Shown: in pieces, positions 18,529-30,424 of the stretch | Numbering within the stretch: the stretch's first letter is position 1 | How the letters are laid out: each line of letters starts with the position of its first letter | Assembly (NCBI RefSeq): GCF_900103185.1 | Contig: NZ_FNJD01000017.1 | Span: 1-64,000 of the forward strand | Direction: 5' to 3' | Origin: Sulfitobacter litoralis | GTDB lineage: Bacteria; Pseudomonadota; Alphaproteobacteria; Rhodobacterales; Rhodobacteraceae | Length of the DNA stretch: 64,000 nucleotides | Notes under the pieces: model-generated | What the model was told of the DNA's origin: nothing | Seen by the model: only the letters and a program-made list of their open reading frames with translations | Database searches by the model: none | Made by a program: the position numbers and the translations under genes

Positions 18529-19410
18529 TTAGGTCGGGCGGATCAGATCGGCGATCTCGGACAGTTTGCTTGCCAACGGGCTGGTCTTGCGCCAGATCAT
18601 CCCCACACGGCGCGTCGGTTCGGGCGCGGGGAAAGCGTTGACCGCGACCTGCGCCGACCGCGTTTCAACCGCGACCGCCATTTCGGGGATCAGCGTGACG
18701 CCGATACCTGCGCCGACCATCTGCACTAGTGTGGACAGTGAACTCGCATCCAGCCCCTCGCGCGCGGTTTCCGACTGCATGTCACAAAACGACAGAGCCT
18801 GATCGCGGAAACAGTGCCCTTCCTCAAGCAAAAGCAGCTTCATTTCGTTCAAGCGTGCACTGCTGGGGATCGGTTTGCCCCGGTCTGCCTCGGGGCGGAC
18901 CAGCATGAATTTTTCGTCGAACAGGGCAACTTCGGTCAGGGACGGCTCTGACACGGGCAGGGCGACAATGGCGGTGTCGATGCGGCCTTCTGTCAGCTCG
19001 TTGATCAGCCGCGGGGTCATCGTTTCGCGAACGTGGATATCCAATGCGGGGTTCATCTGCGTCAGCTTGGTGATAATCGAGGGCAGCAGATAAGGGCCGA
19101 TGGTGGGGATGATCCCGATTCTCAGCCGGCCCATCAGCCCGTCCTTGGACGCCCGCGCCATATCTTGCAGCTCGTCCACGCCTTGCAAGATCGCCCGTGC
19201 GCGTGGCGCGAAATCGACGCCAAAGCTGGTCAGTGTGATCGTGCGACCGCCGCGATCAAACAGGGGCGTCTGCAGGTTCTGCTCTAGCTCCTTGATTTGC
19301 ACGGACAGGGCAGGCTGCGAAATCGCACAAGATTCAGCGGCGTGGCCGAAATGACGGTGATGGGCGACGGCCTCGAAATAGCGAAGCTGCTTTAAGGTGA
19401 TGTTAGTCAT
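18529..19410 (-). CDS. oxyR: OxyR, LysR-type peroxide sensor
   Basis: A 293-residue LysR-family regulator. The N-terminal winged HTH is clear (LRYFEAVAHHRHFGHAAESC), followed by a co-inducer domain. The redox pair is present at C200 and C209 in GHCFRDQALSFC, with the same spacing as C199/C208 of E. coli OxyR. It is divergent from katG with a shared 164-base control region that contains an OxyR-type site. Peroxide-dependent disulfide formation would activate katG. Confidence 0.92.
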   Translation of the reverse strand: MTNITLKQLRYFEAVAHHRHFGHAAESCAISQPALSVQIKELEQNLQTPLFDRGGRTITLTSFGVDFAPRARAILQGVDELQDMARASKDGLMGRLRIGIIPTIGPYLLPSIITKLTQMNPALDIHVRETMTPRLINELTEGRIDTAIVALPVSEPSLTEVALFDEKFMLVRPEADRGKPIPSSARLNEMKLLLLEEGHCFRDQALSFCDMQSETAREGLDASSLSTLVQMVGAGIGVTLIPEMAVAVETRSAQVAVNAFPAPEPTRRVGMIWRKTSPLASKLSEIADLIRPT

Positions 19411-19445
19411 AGTTTGTAGTTATCAAACTGATAGGAAATGCCAAC
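19409..19445. promoter_or_regulatory. OxyR-type operator between oxyR and katG
   Basis: Four tetrads lie at 11-base spacing: ATAG (19409), TTAT (19420), ATAG (19431) and CAAC (19442). The E. coli consensus is ATAG-N7-CTAT-N7-ATAG-N7-CTAT; the first three tetrads match it well and the last is weak. Within it AGTTTG (19411-19416) and CAAACT (19424-19429) form a perfect LysR-type dyad. The first tetrad overlaps the oxyR start codon, which would allow autorepression. Confidence 0.65.
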
Positions 19446-19454
19446 TTAAACTAA

Positions 19455-21791
<2,337 letters not shown>

Positions 21792-21810
21792 GCAAGCGTA
21801 ACGACACTCC

Positions 21811-21842
21811 AAGGCGCGGCCGGTCCCCGGCCGCGCCTTTTT
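21811..21842 (+). terminator. Strong rho-independent terminator after katG
   Basis: A 13-base perfect stem (21811-21823 with 21827-21839), a three-base loop and a T run to 21842. Confidence 0.9.
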
Positions 21843-21886
21843 CTATGCCGGTGCCCTTCGGGAGACGGTGCGCGGGTAGGGGCCCG

Positions 21887-22903
21887 TCAGGTGCCGACGT
21901 GGCGCAACAAATGGGCCTGTGTTTGCTCGGCAGTCGGGGGCGTGCTGGTACCCAGCAACAGCAGATGCCAGTAAAACTGAACCTCGGCGGGGTCCGACAT
22001 CAGCGCAGCAAAGGCGTCTTGCTGCCACTGGATCGCAGCTTCATGCGCGGCAGCGACGCCCGTCAGGGCCCGCAGGCGGGTCATCTCAGCCTTGGTCGCG
22101 GCCATCATCGGGTCGATCATCGTGTCTTTGACCGTGTTGAAATTCCGTTCCGCCCAGTAATGCAGGTCTAGTGGCTTGGTCGTCCGGTTGGGCAGGCCGC
22201 GTCCGCGTTTGACCATGAACTCTGCCGCTGACCGCAAGGAATAGTGGTTCAACCGCGCCCGCGCGTGGGTCTGTAGGGCGCCGAATATATTGATCCGGTT
22301 GTCATTTTCGGCAAACCCGCCTGGGGCCGCCTGCACACCGCCAAGATTCCACTGCGGGCTGGTGCTGCCCTTTTTCTTGGGTCGGTGCACACCGAGCTTC
22401 TGAAAGGCTGCGGGGCGGTGCAGGGTTTTGAAAAAGCTGCCAGCGGGTAGGTGAAAGGGCTCGGGTGCGGCCCGGCGAAACCGGAGCGGGGTCAACGCGT
22501 CCTGCAGAGCCTCTTGGCCATCCGCACCGAATAATCGCCACGGCAGGGCGATCGCGTCGGTGTCAGTCGGGACCGCGGCAATCAGATCAGTGAGGCTAGC
22601 CATCGGAGCCTGAAGGCACAGGAATTCGTCACAATCAAAGAACAGCGCCCAATCGGCCTGCTTCATCAGATCATGGCGATCCGCCAGCCGCATCGCTTGC
22701 CACTGAACCGATTTATCGACCTCGGGCACAAAGGGCACATGGGTTACATCGCCAAGCAGATCCAGCAGTTCTGGCGTGCCATCAGTGCAATCATGCGTGA
22801 AAATTAGAAAATCGGTCACCCCCGCGGCGCGGTGATGCGCGATCCATTCAAGGCAGTAAGGCCCTTCGTTGCGCATACAGGTTACAGCAAGGATACGTGT
22901 CAC
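21887..22903 (-). CDS. Glycosyltransferase family 2-like protein
   Basis: A 338-residue protein starting at a GTG with the N-terminus TRILAVTCMRNEGPYCLEWI, typical of the family 2/92-like glycosyltransferases found in Rhodobacteraceae. It has the nucleotide-sugar metal motif as DCD in LFFDCDEFL. The C-terminal third has helical segments and no membrane segments. Substrate and acceptor are unknown. No polysaccharide genes surround it. It stands alone between katG and the pca operon. Confidence 0.75.
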   Translation of the reverse strand: MTRILAVTCMRNEGPYCLEWIAHHRAAGVTDFLIFTHDCTDGTPELLDLLGDVTHVPFVPEVDKSVQWQAMRLADRHDLMKQADWALFFDCDEFLCLQAPMASLTDLIAAVPTDTDAIALPWRLFGADGQEALQDALTPLRFRRAAPEPFHLPAGSFFKTLHRPAAFQKLGVHRPKKKGSTSPQWNLGGVQAAPGGFAENDNRINIFGALQTHARARLNHYSLRSAAEFMVKRGRGLPNRTTKPLDLHYWAERNFNTVKDTMIDPMMAATKAEMTRLRALTGVAAAHEAAIQWQQDAFAALMSDPAEVQFYWHLLLLGTSTPPTAEQTQAHLLRHVGT

Positions 22904-23037
22904 GGGTGGCGGTTCCTTGGGTTAAGGGGCAGGTGCTTTCCAAACGGGTGGCACGCGGGTCGGGCCAAATGCAATCTGCGCCAAGGCCGGTGCCGCCCCC
23001 GCTTTATGGTGTCACAAACGGGGGCAGTAAAAAACGG

Positions 23038-23874
23038 TTAGCCCGCGACGCTGCGCAGCCCGAGAATGTCGCGCGCTTGCTGCCATGTCGCAACGGGACG
23101 TTCGTATTTCTCGCACAGATCTGCGGCACGTTTGATCAAGGCCGCGTTCGACGGGGCCAGCGTGTCTTTGTCCAGACGTACGTTGTCTTCCAGGCCGGCA
23201 CGCGTGTGGCCGCCTGCGGCAATGGCCCATTCGTTCACAACAATCTGGTTCGGCCCGATTCCTGCGGCACACCAAGCGGCTTCGGGGGCCCGCGCCTTCA
23301 TCTGTGCCACATAGAAATCAAAGACCTCTTTGTCGGCGGGCATGGCGTTTTTGACGCCCATGACGAATTGCACATACAGCCGCCCGAACAGTTTGCCGTT
23401 CTTGTGGTGCTGGATGGCTTGCAAGATATGGCTCAGGTCAAAGGCCTCGATCTCGGGGACGACTTCGTAGGTGCGCATTTCCGACGCCAGCCATTCCACT
23501 AGATCCGGCGGGTTCTCGTAGACGCGGGTGGGAAAGTTGTTCGACCCCACCGACAAAGACGCCATATCGGGCCGCAAGGACAGCATGCCGCCACGCGCCT
23601 CGCCCGCACCGGACCGCCCGCCCGTCGAGAACTGGATGATCATGCCGGGGCAGTGTTTCTCGACGCCCTCTTTCAGCCGCGCGAATTTTTCAGGGTCCGA
23701 CGAGGGGGTCTCGTCGTCGTTGCGCACATGAGCGTGGCAGATGCTCGCTCCGGCCTCGAATGCCGCATGGGTGCTTTCGATCTGTTCATTGATCGTGACA
23801 GGCACATTGGGGTTGGCGGCTTTGGTGGGCACGCTGCCGGTGATGGCAACGCAAAGAATGCATGGATCAGACAT
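23038..23874 (-). CDS. Beta-keto acid cleavage enzyme (BKACE, DUF849)
   Basis: A 278-residue TIM-barrel enzyme of the BKACE family, which cleaves a beta-keto acid with acetyl-CoA to give acetoacetate and a new CoA ester. Likely zinc ligands are H47 and H49 in CHAHVRND and E229 in GLEDNVRL, at the positions known from 3-keto-5-aminohexanoate cleavage enzyme. The family is also known to include beta-ketoadipate-active members. Its start overlaps the pcaG stop by eight bases, so it is translated with pcaHG. Context therefore favours beta-ketoadipate as substrate, giving succinyl-CoA and acetoacetate. Confidence 0.85.
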   Translation of the reverse strand: MSDPCILCVAITGSVPTKAANPNVPVTINEQIESTHAAFEAGASICHAHVRNDDETPSSDPEKFARLKEGVEKHCPGMIIQFSTGGRSGAGEARGGMLSLRPDMASLSVGSNNFPTRVYENPPDLVEWLASEMRTYEVVPEIEAFDLSHILQAIQHHKNGKLFGRLYVQFVMGVKNAMPADKEVFDFYVAQMKARAPEAAWCAAGIGPNQIVVNEWAIAAGGHTRAGLEDNVRLDKDTLAPSNAALIKRAADLCEKYERPVATWQQARDILGLRSVAG

Positions 23875-24471
23875 CTAGGAACACTGTCTCTTTCTCGCCC
23901 TGAAGGTAAATATCAAACCGATAGACGCCATCGGCCTCTTTCTCCGCGATCAGGGTCGCTACGCGGTTTTGATGTTCGATGCGGGTCAGCAACGGGTCTG
24001 CGCTGTTGTCGCTATCGGGGAAATACATGCGTGTATTCAAGCCGATATTGATCCCCCGCGCGACAATCCACAAGCTGATATGCGGGGCCATCATCCGCCC
24101 GTCAGGAAAGGGCACGGCACCGGGTCGGATGGTGTGGAACACCCATTCGCCGGTGTCATAGTCCCCCGCTTTGCGCCCCCAGCCGGTGAAGTTCGGGTCC
24201 GCCACGCCGCGTGGATCGTTGCCGGGATAGATCCCGTCGGCATCGGCCTGCCATATCTCGACCATGGCATCCTTGATCGCGGTGCCGGTGCCGTCAAAGA
24301 CCGTCCCCTTGAGGGTGATCCGTTCGCCCTTGGTATAGGCATTGACCATCTGCGCGCCCAGATCCTCAGGGTAAACACCGGTGATATCACAAAAATTAGG
24401 CACGCAGCCGATATGGACATAGGGCCCTGCTGTCTGGGACGGGCTTTCTTTCAACTGGGTCAGCTCTTGCA

Positions 24472-24472
<1 letters not shown>
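23867..24472 (-). CDS. pcaG: Protocatechuate 3,4-dioxygenase alpha subunit
   Basis: A 201-residue intradiol dioxygenase subunit. The alpha subunit packs against PcaH and lacks the iron ligands. It has the family beta core with AGPYVHIGCVPNFCDI near the start and the segment GWGRKAGDYDTGEWVFHTIRP in the middle. With PcaH it cleaves protocatechuate to beta-carboxy-cis,cis-muconate. The start codon shares one base with the pcaH stop. Confidence 0.95.
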
Positions 24473-25580
<1,108 letters not shown>

Positions 25581-25666
25581 GGTCTTCTCCTCGGTCACGG
25601 TACGTCATCCTTGTCGCAGAACCGATTGAACAGGAAAAACACGCGGCGCACAAACGCATATACATG

Positions 25667-25730
25667 CTTCCAAATGGCTGAAAATCCCGGGGGAGGGGCC
25701 GCAAAGCGGCTCCGGGGGCAGCGCCCCGAG
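25667..25730 (-). repeat. GC-rich hairpin element with GGGATTTT / CCATTTGGAAG tail
   Basis: Read on the minus strand, a GC-rich dyad (GGAGCCGC TTT GCGGCCCC) is followed by CCCCCGGGATTTTCAG and CCATTTGGAAG. The same arrangement occurs at 53787-53836. It sits in the 241-base region between divergent pcaC and frmA. Similar GC-rich hairpins ending in GGATATTTT are familiar between genes in Roseobacter-group genomes. Confidence 0.5.
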
Positions 25731-25821
25731 TGGCAACCTTGCCGCTTAGCCGTGCCCCCTTGACCTTGACAAATCGGCTCGTTTTCTCCCTTTTGTCCCA
25801 AACAGCAAAAGGACGCTTCTT

Positions 25822-26937
25822 ATGATGAAAACACGCGCCGCCGTCGCCGTTGCCGCAGGTCAACCGCTTGAAGTGATGGACGTAAATCTGGAAGGCCCCA
25901 AGCGGGGTGAAGTCCTGATCGAAATCAAGGCCACGGGCCTGTGCCACACGGATGAATTCACCCGTTCGGGCGACGACCCCGAAGGTATCTTTCCCGCCAT
26001 TCTGGGCCACGAGGGCGCGGGTGTTGTGCTGGAAATCGGCGAAGGCGTCACCACGCTCGAGGTTGGCGACCACGTCATTCCGCTTTATACGCCCGAATGC
26101 CGCGAATGCGAATACTGCTTGTCGGGCAAAACCAACTTGTGTCAGGCGATCCGCGTGACCCAAGGTCAGGGCCTGCTGCCCGATGGCACTACGCGCTTTT
26201 CGATGATGGATGGCACGCCGATCCACCACTATATGGGCTGCTCTACCTTCGCCAATCACACGGTCATCCCTGAAATCGCGCTTGCCAAAGTCCGCAAGGA
26301 CGCGCCCTTTGACAAGATCTGCTATATCGGCTGCGGTGTGACCACGGGTATCGGCGCGGTGATCAACACCGCTAAGGTCGAAATCGGCGCGCGCTGCGTG
26401 GTCTTTGGTCTGGGCGGCATCGGCTTGAACGTCATCCAAGGTCTGCGCCTGGCCGGAGCCGACCAGATCGTCGGCGTCGATCTGAACGACGACAAGGAAG
26501 AGACAGGCCGCTACTTCGGCATGACCGACTTTGTGAACCCCAACAAGGTCGAAGGCGATATGGTCGCGCATCTGGTTGAATTGACCAAGGGCGGCGCGGA
26601 CTATACTTTTGATGCGACGGGCAACACCAAAGTCATGCGTCAGGCGCTTGAAGCGGCACATAAGGGCTGGGGCGAAAGCATCATCATCGGCGTTGCACCG
26701 GCAGGGGCCGAAATCTCGACCCGTCCGTTCCAGTTGGTGACGGGTCGCGTCTGGAAAGGGACTGCATTCGGCGGGGCAAAGGGCCGCACTGACGTGCCCA
26801 AGATCGTCGACTGGTACATGAGCGGCAAAATCGAGATCGACCCGATGATCACCCACAAACTGACGCTGGACCAGATCAACGAAGGGTTCGAGCTGATGCA
26901 CAAAGGTGAATCCATTCGTGCGGTCGTTGAATTCTAA
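25822..26937 (+). CDS. frmA: S-(hydroxymethyl)glutathione dehydrogenase (class III alcohol dehydrogenase)
   Basis: A 371-residue zinc-dependent dehydrogenase that oxidises S-hydroxymethylglutathione in glutathione-linked formaldehyde removal. The catalytic Zn Cys is in GLCHTDEFTRSG, the GHEGAG motif follows, and the four structural Zn cysteines are in PECRECEYCLSGKTNLC. The NAD fold has FGLGGIGLNVIQG. Length is typical. The ribosome site AAAGGA lies ten bases upstream, and a TTGACA hexamer at 25766 may be the -35 of its promoter. S-formylglutathione hydrolase is not next to it. Confidence 0.95.
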   Translation: MMKTRAAVAVAAGQPLEVMDVNLEGPKRGEVLIEIKATGLCHTDEFTRSGDDPEGIFPAILGHEGAGVVLEIGEGVTTLEVGDHVIPLYTPECRECEYCLSGKTNLCQAIRVTQGQGLLPDGTTRFSMMDGTPIHHYMGCSTFANHTVIPEIALAKVRKDAPFDKICYIGCGVTTGIGAVINTAKVEIGARCVVFGLGGIGLNVIQGLRLAGADQIVGVDLNDDKEETGRYFGMTDFVNPNKVEGDMVAHLVELTKGGADYTFDATGNTKVMRQALEAAHKGWGESIIIGVAPAGAEISTRPFQLVTGRVWKGTAFGGAKGRTDVPKIVDWYMSGKIEIDPMITHKLTLDQINEGFELMHKGESIRAVVEF

Positions 26938-26961
26938 GCGCGATTTCGTAAAATCTATGGC

Positions 26962-26990
26962 AAACGCCGTCCCAGTGGGGCGGCGTTTTA
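26962..26990 (+). terminator. Rho-independent terminator after frmA
   Basis: AAACGCCGTCCC (26962-26973) pairs with GGGGCGGCGTTT (26977-26988) over a three-base loop, and TTTTATGCTTT follows. Confidence 0.88.
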
Positions 26991-27112
26991 TGCTTTCTAA
27001 AGCCCCCTAGGCCATCATGTTTTGACGTGAGGGCAGAGGGGGCTGCGGGACACGGTGGGTTTACCACGTCGTTCCCGCTGGTATTTATAGAGTGAACGTT
27101 GGGAGACAGGGC

Positions 27113-27571
27113 ATGAAACTTACGGTGAATGGCGTGATCCATGATGTGGACGTCGAGAAAGACATGCCGATGCTGTGGGTCTTGCGCGATATTCTGGGCA
27201 TCACGGGTCCAAAGTATGGGTGTGGCATCGCACAGTGCGGGGCTTGTACCGTGCATATGGACGGGATCGCGGTTCGCGCCTGCCAATTGGCTGCTGGTGA
27301 CGTAGCGGGCGAGATTACCACCATCGAGGGGTTGGGGACCCCCGCCGTGCGCCATGCCGTCCAAGAGGCATGGATCGACCTGCAGGTCGCGCAATGCGGC
27401 TACTGCCAATCGGGCCAGATCATGCAGGCGGCCTCGTTTCTTGAGCTGAACCCGACGCCCACCGACGACCAGATCGATGCCGCCATGAGCGGCAACCTGT
27501 GTCGATGCGGTACCTATCCCCGTATCCGCGAGGCGGTAAAGACCGCCGCGCTCAAGCTCAAGGCGGTGTGA
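27113..27571 (+). CDS. 2Fe-2S subunit of a molybdenum hydroxylase (isoquinoline 1-oxidoreductase alpha type)
   Basis: A 152-residue protein with two 2Fe-2S domains. The plant-type cluster is bound by [15 protein letters not shown] and a later Cys, and the second cluster by CGYCQSG and CRCGTYPRI. It passes electrons from the molybdenum subunit to an acceptor. The start is the ATG at 27113, because GGGAGA lies seven bases upstream. The next gene starts two bases after its stop. Confidence 0.9.
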   Translation: MKLTVNGVIHDVDVEKDMPMLWVLRDILGITGPKYGCGIAQCGACTVHMDGIAVRACQLAAGDVAGEITTIEGLGTPAVRHAVQEAWIDLQVAQCGYCQSGQIMQAASFLELNPTPTDDQIDAAMSGNLCRCGTYPRIREAVKTAALKLKAV

Positions 27572-27572
27572 T

Positions 27573-29813
27573 ATGGGGCGCGTGAAAACCATAGCCCGCC
27601 GGAGCTTCCTTGTCGGCTCTGTTGCTGTTGCAGGGGGCGTTGTCTTTGGCACTTATCTTTACAAACGCGCGGGCGAAAACCCGCTGCTTGACGGGCTGAA
27701 ACCCGGTGAAACCGCTATCACGCCTTACGTCAAGATTGATGCCCAAGGGGTCACGCTGATCACGCCGCGTGCGGATGTGGGGCAGGGTGCGTGGTCGATG
27801 CAGGCGCATATGATCGCAGAAGAGCTTGATATCAATCCGCGCAACGCCAAGCTGTCGCCCGGTCCGGCGGATGCGATCTATTACAATGGCGTTGTCGGCG
27901 CAGAGGCGCTGCCGATTGCCGCGACCTCTGACACGCTGCTGGCACGCGGCGGGCGCGGCGCGGTGGATGTTGTGGGCAAGCTGATGGGGCTGCATATCAC
28001 CGGCGGCTCGTCGACTGTGCCCGATATGTACGACCGCCTACGTATGGCTGGTGCCGTCGCGCGCGAGACGTTGATCAAGGCCGCGATGAAACAGACCGGC
28101 CTGCCGCGCGATCAACTGGGCACCGAAGATGGTTGTATCGTGCTGCCGGACGGGCTGAAGATTGAATACATCGACCTTGCCAGCATCGCCGCCGAGATCG
28201 AACCTGTGCAGGATGTCACCCTGCGCGACCCGTCGGAATGGCGCTATCTGACCAAACCGCAAAAACGCACCGATGTGGTGGCCAAATCCACGGGCACGCA
28301 GATCTATGGCATCGATATGCAGATGGACGGTATGGTGATCGCCACAACCCGCACCAATCCGGCGATTGGCGGCGGGTTGAACAGTTTTGATGCCGAAGTG
28401 GCGCAACAGATGCGTGGAGTGCATGCGGTTTTGCCGATCACCGGTGGCATTGCTGTGGTTGCCGATAACACATGGCGCGCGTTTCAGGCCGCGCAGGCGG
28501 TTGACTGTGACTGGGGGCCGTCGCCCTATATCGGTGACAGCGCCGACCAGTTCGCGGCCGTGGCGGCCTCCTTCACCGACGACCACCGCGACAGTCGTTT
28601 CAAGGATGAAGGCGACGTAGAGGATGCGCTGCAAGACGCCTCAGTTGTCGAGGCAGAATACCGCATCCCGTATCTGGCCCACGCCCCGATGGAACCGATG
28701 AGCGTCGTCGTCAAGCTGACCGATGGACGCCTTGATATTTGGACCGGCACGCAAATCCCCCGCTTTGTCAAAGCCAACATGGCGCGGCTGACGGGGTTGG
28801 ATGGCGATGACATCCATGTGCATGTGCTGATGTCCGGCGGCAGCTTTGGACGACGTCTTGAGGATGACTATATCGCCCAAGCGGTAGAGATCGCGATGCA
28901 GCTGCCCGACACGCCGATCAAGATGATCTGGCAGCGCGAAGAAGACTTCACCCATGACTTCCCGCGCCCGCTGGCGATTGCGCGCGGACGCGGTGCTGTG
29001 GCGGATGCCGGTATCGCAGCGTTTGATTTATCCATTGCCGCCCCTTCGGTCGCTGAATCCTCGCTCGCGCGGTTGAACCAACCCGCCTTTGGCCCGGACG
29101 TGGCGATTGTCGCGGGGGCATGGGACCAGCCGTTCCATATCCCCAACTACCGCGTCACCGGCTACCGCACGCCAGCGATGGTGCCCGTCAGCTCGTGGCG
29201 GTCGGTCGGGGCGTCGGGCAACGGGTTCATGCACGAAAGCTTCATGGATGAAATGTGCCATGCCGCCGGCGTCGACCCGTTACAAGAGAGGCTGCGCCTG
29301 TGCTGGCACGATGCTTCGCGCAAGGTCTTGGAAGCCGTGGGCGAGATGTCGGAATGGGGCAGCGATCTGGGGCCGAACCGCGGACGGGGGCTGGCCTTTA
29401 CGCTGGCCTTTGGCGTGCCCGTGGCCGAGGTGGTCGAGGTCACTAACACGCCCGACGGCATTCGCATCGACAAGGTGTTCGTCGCCGCCGATGTGGGCCG
29501 CGTACTGGACCCTGTGAACTTTGAGGCGCAGCTGCAAGGCGGCGTGATCTTTGGCTTGGGCCACGCGATGAACTGCGAGCTGACGTATCGCGACGGCGTG
29601 GCAGAGCAGGATAACTACCACGCCTACGAAGGGATGCGCCTGCACCAGACGCCTCAGATCATGGTGCGCGGGCTTGAGAATGGCGACAAGATAAGGGGTA
29701 TCGGCGAACCCGCCGTGCCTCCCGCCGCGCCCGCCTTGGCCAATGCGATCTTTGCCGCGACGGGGCAGCGTATCCGCGAACTGCCGCTGTCCAAGTCGAT
29801 CGGTTTTGTATGA
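27573..29813 (+). CDS. Molybdopterin-binding subunit of an isoquinoline 1-oxidoreductase-like hydroxylase
   Basis: A 746-residue single-chain molybdenum subunit of the xanthine oxidase family. It has a twin-arginine signal (ARRSFLVGSVAVAGG, R9-R10), so the complex is exported folded to the periplasm with its small subunit. Cofactor-binding segments include GQGAWSMQAHMIAEEL, GGSFGRRLEDDY and SSWRSVGASGNG, and the active-site Glu is expected in GIGEPAVPPAAPAL. Family members oxidise N-heterocycles or aldehydes; the substrate cannot be read from sequence. It overlaps the cytochrome gene by four bases. Confidence 0.9.
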   Translation: MGRVKTIARRSFLVGSVAVAGGVVFGTYLYKRAGENPLLDGLKPGETAITPYVKIDAQGVTLITPRADVGQGAWSMQAHMIAEELDINPRNAKLSPGPADAIYYNGVVGAEALPIAATSDTLLARGGRGAVDVVGKLMGLHITGGSSTVPDMYDRLRMAGAVARETLIKAAMKQTGLPRDQLGTEDGCIVLPDGLKIEYIDLASIAAEIEPVQDVTLRDPSEWRYLTKPQKRTDVVAKSTGTQIYGIDMQMDGMVIATTRTNPAIGGGLNSFDAEVAQQMRGVHAVLPITGGIAVVADNTWRAFQAAQAVDCDWGPSPYIGDSADQFAAVAASFTDDHRDSRFKDEGDVEDALQDASVVEAEYRIPYLAHAPMEPMSVVVKLTDGRLDIWTGTQIPRFVKANMARLTGLDGDDIHVHVLMSGGSFGRRLEDDYIAQAVEIAMQLPDTPIKMIWQREEDFTHDFPRPLAIARGRGAVADAGIAAFDLSIAAPSVAESSLARLNQPAFGPDVAIVAGAWDQPFHIPNYRVTGYRTPAMVPVSSWRSVGASGNGFMHESFMDEMCHAAGVDPLQERLRLCWHDASRKVLEAVGEMSEWGSDLGPNRGRGLAFTLAFGVPVAEVVEVTNTPDGIRIDKVFVAADVGRVLDPVNFEAQLQGGVIFGLGHAMNCELTYRDGVAEQDNYHAYEGMRLHQTPQIMVRGLENGDKIRGIGEPAVPPAAPALANAIFAATGQRIRELPLSKSIGFV

Positions 29814-30415
29814 GGACCCTTCGCGGGGCGATCACCGGCGGGATCATCGCGCTGGCCTGCGCGGGCAGTGCTCGGGCGCAAGATGTGCAGGGTCGCGCGG
29901 CGGCGCTGGCTGCGTGGGATGATATTCACGCCGTCGTCTCGCATCCGCGCTGCACCAATTGCCACGTCGGCCCCTCTGGTCTGCCCCTGTGGGAAGGGCT
30001 GGGGTATGGGGGGGCGCTAGGGAAAGAAGTGGTGCACGGCATGAACGTGCGTGCTGACGACAGCCGCATCGGAGCAGAATCAATGCCGTGCCGGACCTGT
30101 CACATCAGCGCCGCGTCAGCCAACAGCGTGCCCCATGCACCGCCGAAGATTGCAGATGCGTGGCGGCTTCCCCCGATTGAGATGGCGTGGAAAGGCAAAA
30201 CCAGCGCCGAGATTTGCGTGCAGCTGCTTGACCCCGACCGCAACGGTGCTTTCACGCCCGAAGAACTGTCCGATCACGTCGGCACCTCGGCTTTTGTCGC
30301 GTGGGGGTTTGACCCCGGCGCAGGGCGCGTGGCCGCCCCCGGATCAATCCCCGAGATGCAGGAGGCGCTGGCAATTTGGGTAGTAGGCGGGACACCCTGT
30401 GTCGGCGACCCGTAA
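29810..30415 (+). CDS. Small dihaem c-type cytochrome, electron acceptor of the hydroxylase
   Basis: A 201-residue periplasmic protein with a signal peptide (cleavage near SARAQ, residue 24) and two CxxCH haem sites, CTNCH (48-52) and CRTCH (94-98). The rest has no second domain and no membrane anchor. The ATGA overlap with the molybdenum subunit gene strongly suggests that it receives the electrons from the hydroxylase. This differs from the larger three-haem cytochromes that serve many exported aldehyde dehydrogenases. Confidence 0.82.
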   Translation: MRTLRGAITGGIIALACAGSARAQDVQGRAAALAAWDDIHAVVSHPRCTNCHVGPSGLPLWEGLGYGGALGKEVVHGMNVRADDSRIGAESMPCRTCHISAASANSVPHAPPKIADAWRLPPIEMAWKGKTSAEICVQLLDPDRNGAFTPEELSDHVGTSAFVAWGFDPGAGRVAAPGSIPEMQEALAIWVVGGTPCVGDP

Positions 30416-30424
30416 AATGCGCTG

